Assembly (NCBI GenBank): GCA_934486895.1
Contig: CAKSQZ010000012.1
Coordinates: 1-50,510, forward strand
Reading direction: 5' to 3'
Length of the DNA stretch: 50,510 nt
DNA from: an uncultured Eubacteriales bacterium
GTDB lineage: Bacteria; Bacillota; Clostridia; Oscillospirales; Acutalibacteraceae
The stretch's first letter is position 1. Every line of letters starts with the position of its first letter. Positions 26,242 to 34,105 of the stretch are shown piece by piece. A program made the position numbers and the translations under genes. Under the pieces are notes generated by a model. It searched no databases. It was not told the DNA's origin and saw only the letters and a list, made by a program, of their open reading frames with translations.

Positions 26242-26832
26242 ATGAATATATGTGTATACGGCGCCGCGAGCAACATTATCCACGATAAATATATCAGCGT
26301 GGGTGAAGAGCTGGGCAAAAAAATCGCAAAGCGCGGTCACTCGCTTGTTTTCGGTGCGGGCAGTTCAGGTATGATGGGCGCTGCGGCGAGAGGGGTTTAT
26401 TCGTGCGGCGGAAAGATAACCGGTATTCTGCCTGATTTTTTAAATGTTGACGGCGTGCAGTTCAAGCATTGCGATAAGGTTATCCGCACCGAAAGTATGC
26501 GCGAGCGCAAGCGGCTGCTTTTTGAAAAGTCGGACGGATTTATCATAACGCCCGGCGGTATCGGCACGCTTGATGAATTTTTTGAAATTCTGACACTCAG
26601 ACAGCTCGGCAGGCACAACAAGCCTATTGCTTTTTTGAATGTTGCCGGATATTATGACGATCTTCTGAAAATGCTTTGGCACATGGTCGATGAAAATTTT
26701 ATGTTTGATGAGTCGATGAAGCTGTTTGAGATTTTCAACACATCCGACGCCGCGCTCGATTATTTGGAAAGCTATCACGGCGAGACAATCGATGTCAAGC
26801 ACATGAAAAGTCTTAATTTCGATGAACATTAA
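26242..26832 (+). CDS. LOG-family nucleotide phosphoribohydrolase
   Basis: Rossmann-like protein of the LOG (Lonely Guy)/TIGR00730 family, which cleaves the N-glycosidic bond of nucleoside 5'-monophosphates. The motif PGGIGTLDEFFE (PGGxGTxxE) is intact and preceded by ESMRERKRLLFEKSDGFI, which holds the conserved Arg and Lys. FGAGSSGMMGAAA forms the nucleotide loop. Length (196) is normal. In bacteria the role is usually nucleotide salvage or clean-up rather than cytokinin synthesis. It ends at a strong terminator. Confidence 0.9.
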   Translation: MNICVYGAASNIIHDKYISVGEELGKKIAKRGHSLVFGAGSSGMMGAAARGVYSCGGKITGILPDFLNVDGVQFKHCDKVIRTESMRERKRLLFEKSDGFIITPGGIGTLDEFFEILTLRQLGRHNKPIAFLNVAGYYDDLLKMLWHMVDENFMFDESMKLFEIFNTSDAALDYLESYHGETIDVKHMKSLNFDEH

Positions 26833-26861
26833 AAAAGTTCCGCTGAAAAGCGGAACTTTTT
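26832..26861. terminator. Bidirectional terminator
   Basis: AAAAAGTTCCGCT, loop GAAA and AGCGGAACTTTTT. It closes the phosphofructokinase-LOG unit and can also serve the minus-strand operon. Confidence 0.9.
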
Positions 26862-26871
26862 AATGTTTTAA

Positions 26872-26888
26872 CCGAAGCAATGCTTCGG
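26872..26888 (-). terminator. Additional hairpin after the aminotransferase gene
   Basis: CCGAAGC/GCTTCGG with an AAT loop, a few bases after the aminotransferase stop codon on the minus strand. It may protect the transcript end or add to the terminator beyond it. Confidence 0.4.
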
Positions 26889-26897
26889 AATCTGCAC

Positions 26898-28019
26898 TTA
26901 TTTTATATTACCGACTGCATAGATAAATCTGTCGATCTCGTTTTCGGTTGTGAAAGCGGATACCGCCGCTCTGACTGTTCCCGTTTCAAGGGTGTTCATC
27001 GTGCGGTGCGCAAGAGGCGCGCAATGCAGACCCGCGCGGACGCAGATACCCTGACGGTCGAGCTGTTTTGCGGTCTGTTCGCTGTGTAGACCTTTCACAT
27101 TGAATGAAAGCACAGGCACATAAGATCCTGTTGATCGGTCGGTATAAGTTATGACATTGCTCAGTTTTCTAAGAGCAATGTCGGCTTTTTCTATAAGGCG
27201 CTGTTCCCTGCGGCGGATCTCTGCCTGCCTCGGTTTCACAAACTCCAGCCCTGCTCCGATACCCGCAATACTGCACACGTCAAGTGTGCCGCTCTCGAAT
27301 TTATCCGGCAAAAACCGAGGCTGAGTTTTCGGCCTCGAATCGCCGCCTGTGCCGCCGCAGATAAGCGGATCGGGCACGCCGTCGGTTATCATAAGTCCCG
27401 CGCCCACAGGGGCATACAGCCCTTTATGCGCGGCAATGCAAAGGCTTCCTATTTTCATGCGGCGGACATCTAGCGGCTCGATACCTGCTGTCTGAGCGGC
27501 GTCTACGATAAAATACAAGCCGTAGTCCGAGCATAGGCGGCCTAACTTTTCGACAGGCATTATCATTCCGAAAACGTTTGACGCATGGGTGCAGACTATG
27601 GCTTTTGTATCGTGTCTGATAAGCCGCTCAAACGCCCTCACCTGTTCGTCCTCGTCCGGGTAATATTCCGCGATATCGCACACGACGCCTCTGCTTTCGA
27701 GCATGGCAAGCGGACGAACGACCGCATTATGCTCAAACGGCGAGATGATAACTCTGCAATTGCTCAGAGTGCCTTGAACCGCGGTGTTCAAAGCGGTCGT
27801 GCAATTAGCGCAGAAAACAACATTTTCTGCGCTCGGCGCATTGAAAAACTCTGCCGTCTGAGAACGCACAGAGTATATCATTTCGCCTGAAAGTCTTGCT
27901 TTTGAATGTCCTCCCCTGCCGGGGTTGGCGCTGTATTTAACTGCCGCGTCTCGCACCGCCGAAACAACGGTTCGCGGCTTCGGCGACGATGTTGCGGCAT
28001 TGTCAAGATAGATCGGCAT
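26898..28019 (-). CDS. Class V aminotransferase, cysteine-desulfurase family
   Basis: PLP-dependent enzyme of the IscS/SufS-like family that includes TIGR01977. The N terminus is MPIYLDNAATSSPKP. THASNVFG and VDAAQTAG bind PLP, the Schiff-base Lys is in AAHKGLYAPVG, and the persulfide-forming Cys is in AGLHCAPLAH. The C-terminal TGTVRAAVSAFTTENEID matches the family. It is expected to release sulfur or selenium from (seleno)cysteine. It lies four bases from the stop of a DUF3343 gene, a proposed Se/S carrier, so the pair probably works together. Start ATG follows AGGACAGATT. Iron-sulfur assembly is the alternative role, but no iscU/sufU is adjacent. Confidence 0.88.
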   Translation of the reverse strand: MPIYLDNAATSSPKPRTVVSAVRDAAVKYSANPGRGGHSKARLSGEMIYSVRSQTAEFFNAPSAENVVFCANCTTALNTAVQGTLSNCRVIISPFEHNAVVRPLAMLESRGVVCDIAEYYPDEDEQVRAFERLIRHDTKAIVCTHASNVFGMIMPVEKLGRLCSDYGLYFIVDAAQTAGIEPLDVRRMKIGSLCIAAHKGLYAPVGAGLMITDGVPDPLICGGTGGDSRPKTQPRFLPDKFESGTLDVCSIAGIGAGLEFVKPRQAEIRRREQRLIEKADIALRKLSNVITYTDRSTGSYVPVLSFNVKGLHSEQTAKQLDRQGICVRAGLHCAPLAHRTMNTLETGTVRAAVSAFTTENEIDRFIYAVGNIK

Positions 28020-28020
28020 T

Positions 28021-28224
28021 TCAATCTGTCCTGATATTATAACGCCGCAGTATTTCGCGGGCACGATCAAGCGAGCTTTCGATTACCAGCACCGAATAAC
28101 CGCAGCCTCTGTCGCTTCGTTCGTAGCCTCGCTCTATCTGAGCGTTGATCCCGTGTTTTCTGAGAATATCCCGTGCTCTTGCGGCTCTTGTTGCCGAGCC
28201 GGCGAAAAAAAGCTCTTTTTCCAT
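28021..28224 (-). CDS. DUF3343 protein, putative Se/S carrier-like
   Basis: A 67-residue protein: KELFFAGSATRAARARDILRKHGINAQIERGYERSDRGCGYSVLVIES is the DUF3343 pattern, with a conserved CG before the last strand. Known members occur with cysteine desulfurases and selenium-related genes, and the proposed role is accepting persulfide or selenide. The ATG is preceded by AAAGGAATG; a frame extending upstream crosses the promoter and is rejected. It has its own promoter and is coupled to the aminotransferase gene. Confidence 0.8.
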   Translation of the reverse strand: MEKELFFAGSATRAARARDILRKHGINAQIERGYERSDRGCGYSVLVIESSLDRAREILRRYNIRTD

Positions 28225-28266
28225 ATCGACATCATTCCTTTGAATAATATAGGTCAAGCCCATAGT

Positions 28267-28296
28267 ATTATATGCAAAGGTATGCCGGTTTGACAA
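28267..28296 (-). promoter_or_regulatory. Promoter of DUF3343-aminotransferase pair
   Basis: Minus-strand TTGTCA, 18 bp, TATAAT in the gap between ispF and the DUF3343 gene. The pair can therefore be expressed apart from the genes upstream. Confidence 0.65.
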
Positions 28297-28299
28297 AGC

Positions 28300-28773
28300 T
28301 CAGAGCGCGTCGATAAGCGAGATCGCACTCGCCGCAATTCCCTCTTTCGCACCTGTGAATCCGAGCCCCTCCTCGGTGGTCGCTTTGACCGAAACATCGC
28401 TTTTTTCAAGGCCGCAGGCGTTTGCGATATTCGTACGCATTTCATCGATATAAGGCCGCATTTTGGGAGCCTGCGCTATAATCGTTGAATCGATATTTAC
28501 AATGCGGTAGCCGTTATCGCGGAGAATCTGCGCCGTTTTTTCGAGAAGTTTAAGACTGTTTGCATTTTTGAAGCTGTCATCGTTATCGGGGAAATGCAAG
28601 CCTATATCTCCGAGCGCCGCCGCTCCGAAAAGCGAATCGGCTATTGCATGAAGCAGCACATCGGCATCGGAATGGCCGAGAAGCCCTGTTTCATTCGGGA
28701 TCTCGACGCCGCCTATTATAAGCTTTCTGTTATCGCAAAGGCGATGAACATCATAGCCTGTTCCTATTCTCAT
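28300..28773 (-). CDS. ispF: 2-C-methyl-D-erythritol 2,4-cyclodiphosphate synthase
   Basis: Cyclises CDP-methylerythritol 2-phosphate in the MEP isoprenoid pathway. The zinc ligands are in GYDVHRL (D8, H10) and in LLGHSDADVLLHAIADSLFGAAALGDIGLHFP (conserved His). The C-terminal KATTEEGLGFTG signature is intact. Length (157) is standard. It is not next to ispD here; it follows hemW by 10 bases. Confidence 0.97.
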   Translation of the reverse strand: MRIGTGYDVHRLCDNRKLIIGGVEIPNETGLLGHSDADVLLHAIADSLFGAAALGDIGLHFPDNDDSFKNANSLKLLEKTAQILRDNGYRIVNIDSTIIAQAPKMRPYIDEMRTNIANACGLEKSDVSVKATTEEGLGFTGAKEGIAASAISLIDAL

Positions 28774-28783
28774 TTTATCCTCC

Positions 28784-29842
28784 TTAAAGCAAAAACGAAA
28801 GCACTGAACTTTGAACCAAAAAGCCCTTTACTGTGAGCTTATATGCACCGTTTTCGCATTTCATCAGTCCGTTTTTTTGAAGAGCGTGACACTTTTCGTC
28901 AAAGCCGTGCGGAAGCTGAAAGCCCCTTTTTATAAGGTCTTTGATCACAAGTCCGTCCGCCAGGCGCAATCGAAGCATGATATACTCTTCTCTGCCGCCG
29001 CCCGCGCCGTCCGACACGGGGTCTGCACCGTTTAAAAACGATTCGATATCACGCTCGAAATGCAGACGCTTGCCCTTATAAAGCGAATGAGCCGCCGGCC
29101 CGAGTCCGATATAATCGTCGCAATTCCAATAAATAAGATTGTGCCGACACTCTCTGCCGCTTTTTGCGAAATTTGATATTTCATAATGGTCATAGCTGTG
29201 CGATTTTAAATAATCACAGCAAAATTCATACAGAGCGGCTGTTTCATCATCGCAAAGCGGGATGTTTTGAAGCTTTGCAAACGGGGTTGCAGGCTCGATT
29301 TTAAGCATATATGCCGAGATGTGATCGACATTCTGCGCTATGCAAAAATCAAGTGTGGTTTTCAGACTGCCGATCGTTTGACCTTTGTAGCCGAGCATAA
29401 CATCGAGCGAAATATTATCGATACCGACCGCTCTTGCACGGGTGACAGCACGCTCAACATCGCTCACGGTGTGTGTTCGGGTGAGAAACGAAAGCTCGTG
29501 TGAATTTGCGGACTGAAGCCCTATTGAAATGCGGTTTACTCCTGCTTTAGCCGCCGACTCGAAAAACAGCTCATCTGCCGAATTGGGGTTGCACTCACTT
29601 GTGATCTCGGCATTGTCGGCAACACTGACCGACGACAGAATCTCGCCTACTCCGCTTCCGATGACAGACGGTGTGCCGCCGCCGAAATAGACAGTGTCAT
29701 AAGTAATGCCGAGGGCGGCTATTCGCCTTTTTACCTCTTTTATATATCTTTTTGCGGTATTTTCATCGTATTTCAGCGAATAAAAATCGCAATATCCGCA
29801 TTTACGCTCACAAAACGGGATATGAACATACAGCCCTGTCAT
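28784..29842 (-). CDS. hemW: Radical SAM protein HemW (coproporphyrinogen oxidase-like)
   Basis: HemW is a haem-binding radical SAM protein related to HemN and often mis-named as a coproporphyrinogen oxidase. The cluster motif is C-x3-C-x2-C in IPFCERKCGYCDFYS, with FGGGTPS and the HemW-type HNLIYWNCDDYIGLGPAAHS. Length is 352. I start it at the ATG after GGTGATGTTA (MTGLYVHIPFC); codons upstream would overlap the promoter. An ATG two codons earlier is possible. It is cotranscribed with ispF. Confidence 0.92.
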   Translation of the reverse strand: MTGLYVHIPFCERKCGYCDFYSLKYDENTAKRYIKEVKRRIAALGITYDTVYFGGGTPSVIGSGVGEILSSVSVADNAEITSECNPNSADELFFESAAKAGVNRISIGLQSANSHELSFLTRTHTVSDVERAVTRARAVGIDNISLDVMLGYKGQTIGSLKTTLDFCIAQNVDHISAYMLKIEPATPFAKLQNIPLCDDETAALYEFCCDYLKSHSYDHYEISNFAKSGRECRHNLIYWNCDDYIGLGPAAHSLYKGKRLHFERDIESFLNGADPVSDGAGGGREEYIMLRLRLADGLVIKDLIKRGFQLPHGFDEKCHALQKNGLMKCENGAYKLTVKGFLVQSSVLSFLL

Positions 29843-29858
29843 TAACATCACCGTTTTT

Positions 29859-29887
29859 ATTATAGCATTTTTATATGCGGAAAGCAA
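29859..29887 (-). promoter_or_regulatory. Promoter of hemW, very close to the start codon
   Basis: Minus-strand TTGCTT, 17 bp, TATAAT. The -10 box ends only 16 bases before the ATG, so the leader would be about ten bases with the ribosome site at its very edge. Confidence 0.6.
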
Positions 29888-29895
29888 GAAAAGTA

Positions 29896-30417
29896 TCATT
29901 CGAAAAACAGCCCGACTGTAACACAGCTCACAAGTACGCAGATAAAGTCCGCCGCCAAAGCGGCAACGAGTGTGTAGCGGATACGGCGGACTTTAACACT
30001 CGAAAAATAAAGCGCTGTTGTGTAGAATGTTGTTTCGCTTGATGCGCACATGACGCAGGCGGTCCTGCTTGCTATCGAGTTTGCGCCGCACGATGAAAGA
30101 AGCCGGTCGAGCATGGCGAGAGAGCCGCTTCCGGTTATCGGGCGCAATATCACAAGCGGCATTACCTCTTTCGGGATATGAAGAAGAGACGATACCGGCT
30201 CGAGCGCATTGTTTAATATATCTATCGCGCCCGATACCTTCATCATTTCGACCGCGGTTATCAGTCCGATAAGACTCGGTGCTATCGAATACACCGTTTT
30301 AAGTCCGGATTTTGCACCGATGATAAATGTATCGAAGCAGTTATCAGTTCTGACAACGCCTGAAAGGACTATAATGCAAATGAGTATCGGTGCAAACCAC
30401 GCGCCTATCTGCGACAT
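29896..30417 (-). CDS. spmB: Spore maturation protein B
   Basis: Integral membrane protein (173 residues) needed with SpmA for spore-core dehydration in Bacillus and Clostridium. Nucleoside-recognition (Gate)-type membrane domain: SIAPSLIGLITAVEMMKVSGAID, PLVILRPITGSGSLAMLD and CASSETTFYTTALYFSSV. The ATG after CAGGAGGATAACAAA overlaps the end of spmA by 13 bases, showing tight coupling. Together with spmA it points to a spore-forming host. Confidence 0.93.
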   Translation of the reverse strand: MSQIGAWFAPILICIIVLSGVVRTDNCFDTFIIGAKSGLKTVYSIAPSLIGLITAVEMMKVSGAIDILNNALEPVSSLLHIPKEVMPLVILRPITGSGSLAMLDRLLSSCGANSIASRTACVMCASSETTFYTTALYFSSVKVRRIRYTLVAALAADFICVLVSCVTVGLFFE

Positions 30418-30989
30418 TTTGTTATCCTCCTGATAAACACATTCAGGCACAGCGCGAATATAAGCGTTGTGATACTTGTTATCCAGATACACGGGGCTAT
30501 ATCCATAGGCGAAAGACTGCCGTATTTCACTCTGAGCTGAGCGATGGTGGTCGGGATTATCTGAACCGAGGCGGTGTTTATAAGAACAAAAGTTATCATA
30601 TCATCGGACGCTGTATCGCTGTTTTGATTTTGTTCGCTGAGCAGGCGCATTGCCTCCAGTCCGAACGGTGTTGCGGCATTTGATAGTCCCAGCATATTAG
30701 CGGCGATGTTCATGCATATCGCACCTGCAGCTTCGGAATCGGCAGGGATATTGAACACAAGCCGCAAAAACGGTCGGAGCGCTTTTGAGATAAGGCGGAC
30801 TATGCCTGCAGATTTTGCAATGTTCATCATGCCGCTCCACAGTGTCACGGTGGCAAGCAACGCAATACACAGTGAAACAGCGTTTTCACCGCCCGAAAAC
30901 ACGGCGTTTGTAAGCTCGGCCATTCTGCCGTTTGTTGCGGCGCAGACAAACGACAGCAACATCATTGCCGCCCAGATAATGTTGAGCAT
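30405..30989 (-). CDS. spmA: Spore maturation protein A
   Basis: Membrane protein of 194 residues with five or so hydrophobic segments. Typical features are MLNIIWAAMM at the start, LWSGMMNIAKSAGI, NMLGLSNAATPFGLEAM and LINTASVQIIPTTIAQLR. The ATG lies after GGGAGGTGCGG; a frame extending further upstream lacks a ribosome site. It heads the spmA-spmB unit and is divergent from the zinc-ribbon gene. No clear minus-strand promoter is visible; a sporulation sigma factor could use one that I cannot recognise. Confidence 0.93.
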   Translation of the reverse strand: MLNIIWAAMMLLSFVCAATNGRMAELTNAVFSGGENAVSLCIALLATVTLWSGMMNIAKSAGIVRLISKALRPFLRLVFNIPADSEAAGAICMNIAANMLGLSNAATPFGLEAMRLLSEQNQNSDTASDDMITFVLINTASVQIIPTTIAQLRVKYGSLSPMDIAPCIWITSITTLIFALCLNVFIRRITKCRR

Positions 30990-31028
30990 ACCGCACCTCC
31001 CTGTCACTGTCGATCGTTAGAATATATG

Positions 31029-31057
31029 TTGACAAAATGATGGATATGTTGTACAAT
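31029..31057 (+). promoter_or_regulatory. Promoter of the zinc-ribbon membrane protein
   Basis: TTGACA, 17 bp, TACAAT, 28 bases before the start codon. Confidence 0.8.
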
Positions 31058-31085
31058 AAGGCAAAACCGAAAGTGGAGGAAATAT

Positions 31086-31754
31086 ATGAAAATTTGCAAA
31101 CAATGCAATCAAAGTGTTGATGATGAATTGGAGCTTTGTCCGTTTTGCGGCTCTGTTGAGCTTGAGCCCGCGGACGAAACCATTGATGAAAATGACGGCA
31201 CCGAGCAGGATACAGCCGGAAACGGAACAGCTTTCGCTATACCGAGCCTTGCCGTTCCTCAAAGAAAGAGCAAGCTCGGACTTTGCACTGTCCTCGCACT
31301 GCTTGCCGCGGCGGCTATTGCAGCTATTTTGCTGATCTATTTTTTCAAGGTCGTGCCGTCAAAGCCTGTTACAAGTATGTATAAATCGCAGTATGCCGGC
31401 GATATGGACACTTATTTTTCTTGTATTTATCCGCCAAATGCGGAATCGGCAAAATCGGATTTTAATTCGAGCTATTCAAGTGCGGAGGATTATAAGAAGG
31501 AACTTGATAAAAACTTCAAAAATACATTCGGCGACGATTACAAGATAAATGTCCGCGCGATCGATGTTGAGTCTATCGACATGGACCATGCAAGCAAGAT
31601 CTTATCCGGGATGACAGAGGATCAGCTTTCGCACATTTCCGATGCTGCGACGGTTATCGTTAAAGTGAAGATCGAGGGATCTGAAAACACTAACATCACC
31701 TCAGCCACTCATATTGCGCTGAAGTATGACGGTGAATGGTACACCTACAAATAA
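31086..31754 (+). CDS. Zinc-ribbon single-pass membrane protein of unknown function
   Basis: Residues 1-23 form a zinc ribbon (CKQCNQS..CPFCGS, two CxxC pairs). An acidic linker follows, then one transmembrane segment at about residues 62-90 (VLALLAAAAIAAILLIYFFKVV) and an extracytoplasmic domain of about 130 residues with no recognised family. The tail contains VIVKVKIEGS..HIALKYDGEWYTYK, a beta-rich pattern seen in many Firmicutes 'zinc-ribbon domain-containing' lipid-side proteins. Ribosome site GTGGAGGAAA. It is monocistronic. Function is unknown; a sensor or substrate-presenting role is possible but unsupported. Confidence 0.8.
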   Translation: MKICKQCNQSVDDELELCPFCGSVELEPADETIDENDGTEQDTAGNGTAFAIPSLAVPQRKSKLGLCTVLALLAAAAIAAILLIYFFKVVPSKPVTSMYKSQYAGDMDTYFSCIYPPNAESAKSDFNSSYSSAEDYKKELDKNFKNTFGDDYKINVRAIDVESIDMDHASKILSGMTEDQLSHISDAATVIVKVKIEGSENTNITSATHIALKYDGEWYTYK

Positions 31755-31840
31755 CACAAAACCGCAGATCGGTCTTTATTAACACTCTATCTGTCAAGCG
31801 AACCGAAAAAACAGCTTGCAAATAAAATGGATTCTTCAGT

Positions 31841-31874
31841 CTCCCCCTGCCCCGCAGCAGGGGGAGTTTTTATT
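31841..31874 (+). terminator. Terminator of the zinc-ribbon gene
   Basis: CTCCCCCTGC pairs with GCAGGGGGAG over 10 bp, loop CCCGCA, followed by TTTTTATT. Confidence 0.9.
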
Positions 31875-31984
31875 GCACGGGTGCGGCAAACAATACCGGT
31901 GCGGCAAGCGTTTGACTGGCACGCCGCATTTTCAGCGATAATTTCATGATCGGTATTGTGTAGTCAGAGTGTTCTTTTTCTCGG

Positions 31985-32058
31985 CATAAAAAATAACCCC
32001 CTTAAAATCGCTCCTGAAAAATTTAATATTTTCGGGCATCTTCTCTAAGGGGATTATA
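31985..32058 (-). terminator. Long hairpin terminator of the partner-switch operon
   Basis: Minus strand: CCCCTTA and TAAGGGG pair across about 50 bases that themselves hold an inner GAAAA/TTTTC stem, and GTTATTTTTT follows. It lies directly after the phosphatase stop codon. Confidence 0.65.
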
Positions 32059-32084
32059 TCGTTTTTACCGGCCTTCCGTAATTT

Positions 32085-34103
32085 TTAAAATCTTTTTACT
32101 ATTGAAAGGATATTTTCTCCGTCTTTATATTCATAAGAAACCGAATCCATTGTCTTTTTGACCATAAAAATTCCGAGTCCGCCTATCTCGCGTTCTTCAG
32201 CAGAGAGAGTTATATCGGGGTCATCGGTCTCAAGCGGGTTATAACGGACGCCGTCATCGCTGAAAACAAGCCGACATTCGGTTTCGCCGATAAGACAGCG
32301 CACGCAAACTCTTGACGCTCCGCTGTATCTCACGATATTCGAGTAGATCTCGTCTACCGCTATTTTAAGCTTGATCCGGGCGTTTGTGGGCACATCATTT
32401 TTTTCCAAGACATCACTCACAAACTGCTCGACTTTTTCAATGCTCTCCATCGTGGGAGCGGTCGTAAGGACGCTGTTTTTATCGCTCTTACCGAACAGCT
32501 CGATACAAAGCATCGTTATATCGTCGAACTGGGGAACGTCGCCTGCAAACGCATTTATATCGCTGTGCAGCGCCTTGAGCAGATCGTCGCACGGCTTATC
32601 CTTTTCACGATTGAGCGCATTTATCATGCGCTCGGTTCCGTAAAGCTCGTTAGCGGAGTTGGTTGCTTCGGGGACACCGTCGGTGTAAACAAACAGCTTG
32701 TCGCCTGCGTTCAGCTTGATCTCATACTCGCGGTAGCGCATTCCGGCCATGCCTGCAAGCACAAAACCATGCTTATCCTTATAAAGCTCAAATTCGCCGT
32801 TTTGACGCTTTATGACGGGATATTCGTGGCCCGCATTGGCGCAGATCATCTCACCTGTTGAGATCTTTAAGATACCGAGCCAAACCGTTACAAACATATC
32901 CGCATCGTTATTTTCGCAAAGCTGATTATTGACCTTTTCTAAGATCTGTTTCGGCGAGAGCCCAAGCTGAGCCGCGCTCTTTATCAATGTTTTCGAAATC
33001 ATCATGAACATTGCCGCAGGAACTCCCTTGCCTGAGACATCAGCCATTATAAGTGCGAGATGATCGTCATCGATCAAAAAGTAGTCATAGAAATCGCCGC
33101 CGACTTCCTTTGCGGGAGTCATAGACGCATAAATATCAAACTCACTTCTGTCGGGAAACGCAGGAAAAATACAAGGCAGCATTGACGCCTGGATATGTCT
33201 TGCGACATCAAGCTCTGCGCCTATTCTCTCCTTTTCCGCTGTGACAGACGCAAGATTGTCGATATATGCGCCGAGCTCGGACAGCATACAGTTGAACGAG
33301 TCTCCGAGGTCGGCTATCTCATCTTTATTCTTAAGCGTTATCGATTGATCGCGGAAATCGCGCTTCGAGGTTATTTCCTTGGTGAAAGCGGCAAGCTTTC
33401 CGATCGGGCGCGTTATTGTGAACCGCACGAAAATAACATAGCAAAGAAGCGCTGCAAGTATCACGCCGAGAGAGATCGAGAGCATTGTGAGCAGATAGGA
33501 TCTGAGGGTGTCCCGCACCTGCTGCATGTCGACGATATATTGAATTTCGGCTATTGCCTGCCCGTTTTCATCGGTCACAGGCCAGACTGATGAATAGTTA
33601 TATCCATAGTCATTATCGGTGATGAGCGGTTCATCTGTTCCTTTGTTTTGCGAATAGAGCTGCCACACACGGTCATACTTTTTAAGCTCGTTTTCATCGC
33701 TTGCGGCGTCTTTATACGGGACGGCTGTGCCATACGGCAGCTGATCGGCAGGGTCGTCGCCCATTTCTTCAACGCAGGTGTCGATATAAAATGTGACGCT
33801 TGTTTCATCGGGGATCGTGAGCGAAAGATAGGTTATTTGCCCGTCTTTTTTTACAGTGTTGAGCATTTCAACGGTTCTTTTATAAGCATCGGTCTTATCC
33901 CCGTTTGGCAACACGATTGCCTTAACATCATCGACCGACAGCATTTTCGCGACTGTTTTACTTCCGTTTACAACGCGATCGGCATACATATCCTCGAGAT
34001 AATCTTTTGAACTGCTGTATCCGAAGAAGGAGATACATATCGCCATGACAACTCCGAGGACGGTCAGCGATATTACGAATTTCGGCAATAGTTTCAGCTT
34101 CAT
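32085..34103 (-). CDS. Membrane sensor PP2C (SpoIIE/RsbU-type) phosphatase with C-terminal GHKL kinase domain
   Basis: Predicted order: transmembrane segment (about 8-30), extracellular Cache-like sensor (about 35-200), second transmembrane segment (about 203-227), HAMP (about 228-285), short coiled coil, SpoIIE-type PP2C domain (about 310-525) and GHKL ATPase (about 540-672). PP2C metal motifs are AKEVGGDFYDYF, MADVSGKGVPAAMFM and FDDITMLCIE. The ATPase has an intact N box (VDEIYSNIVRYS), G1 (DDGVRYNPL) and G2 (GGLGIFMVKK). One protein thus holds both a phosphatase for a STAS antagonist and an anti-sigma-type kinase, gated by an external signal. It is last in a four-gene operon that starts with such a STAS protein; the gap to the preceding gene is 2 bases. 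Confidence 0.92.
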   Translation of the reverse strand: MKLKLLPKFVISLTVLGVVMAICISFFGYSSSKDYLEDMYADRVVNGSKTVAKMLSVDDVKAIVLPNGDKTDAYKRTVEMLNTVKKDGQITYLSLTIPDETSVTFYIDTCVEEMGDDPADQLPYGTAVPYKDAASDENELKKYDRVWQLYSQNKGTDEPLITDNDYGYNYSSVWPVTDENGQAIAEIQYIVDMQQVRDTLRSYLLTMLSISLGVILAALLCYVIFVRFTITRPIGKLAAFTKEITSKRDFRDQSITLKNKDEIADLGDSFNCMLSELGAYIDNLASVTAEKERIGAELDVARHIQASMLPCIFPAFPDRSEFDIYASMTPAKEVGGDFYDYFLIDDDHLALIMADVSGKGVPAAMFMMISKTLIKSAAQLGLSPKQILEKVNNQLCENNDADMFVTVWLGILKISTGEMICANAGHEYPVIKRQNGEFELYKDKHGFVLAGMAGMRYREYEIKLNAGDKLFVYTDGVPEATNSANELYGTERMINALNREKDKPCDDLLKALHSDINAFAGDVPQFDDITMLCIELFGKSDKNSVLTTAPTMESIEKVEQFVSDVLEKNDVPTNARIKLKIAVDEIYSNIVRYSGASRVCVRCLIGETECRLVFSDDGVRYNPLETDDPDITLSAEEREIGGLGIFMVKKTMDSVSYEYKDGENILSIVKRF

Positions 34104-34105
34104 TT

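Larger units (their letters stand above)
31755..32084. other. Intergenic region with two terminators
   Basis: No gene is seen. It contains the terminator of the zinc-ribbon gene, an unassigned GC-richer stretch with GGTGCGGCAA present twice (around 31878-31911), and the long hairpin that ends the opposing operon. Confidence 0.6.
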
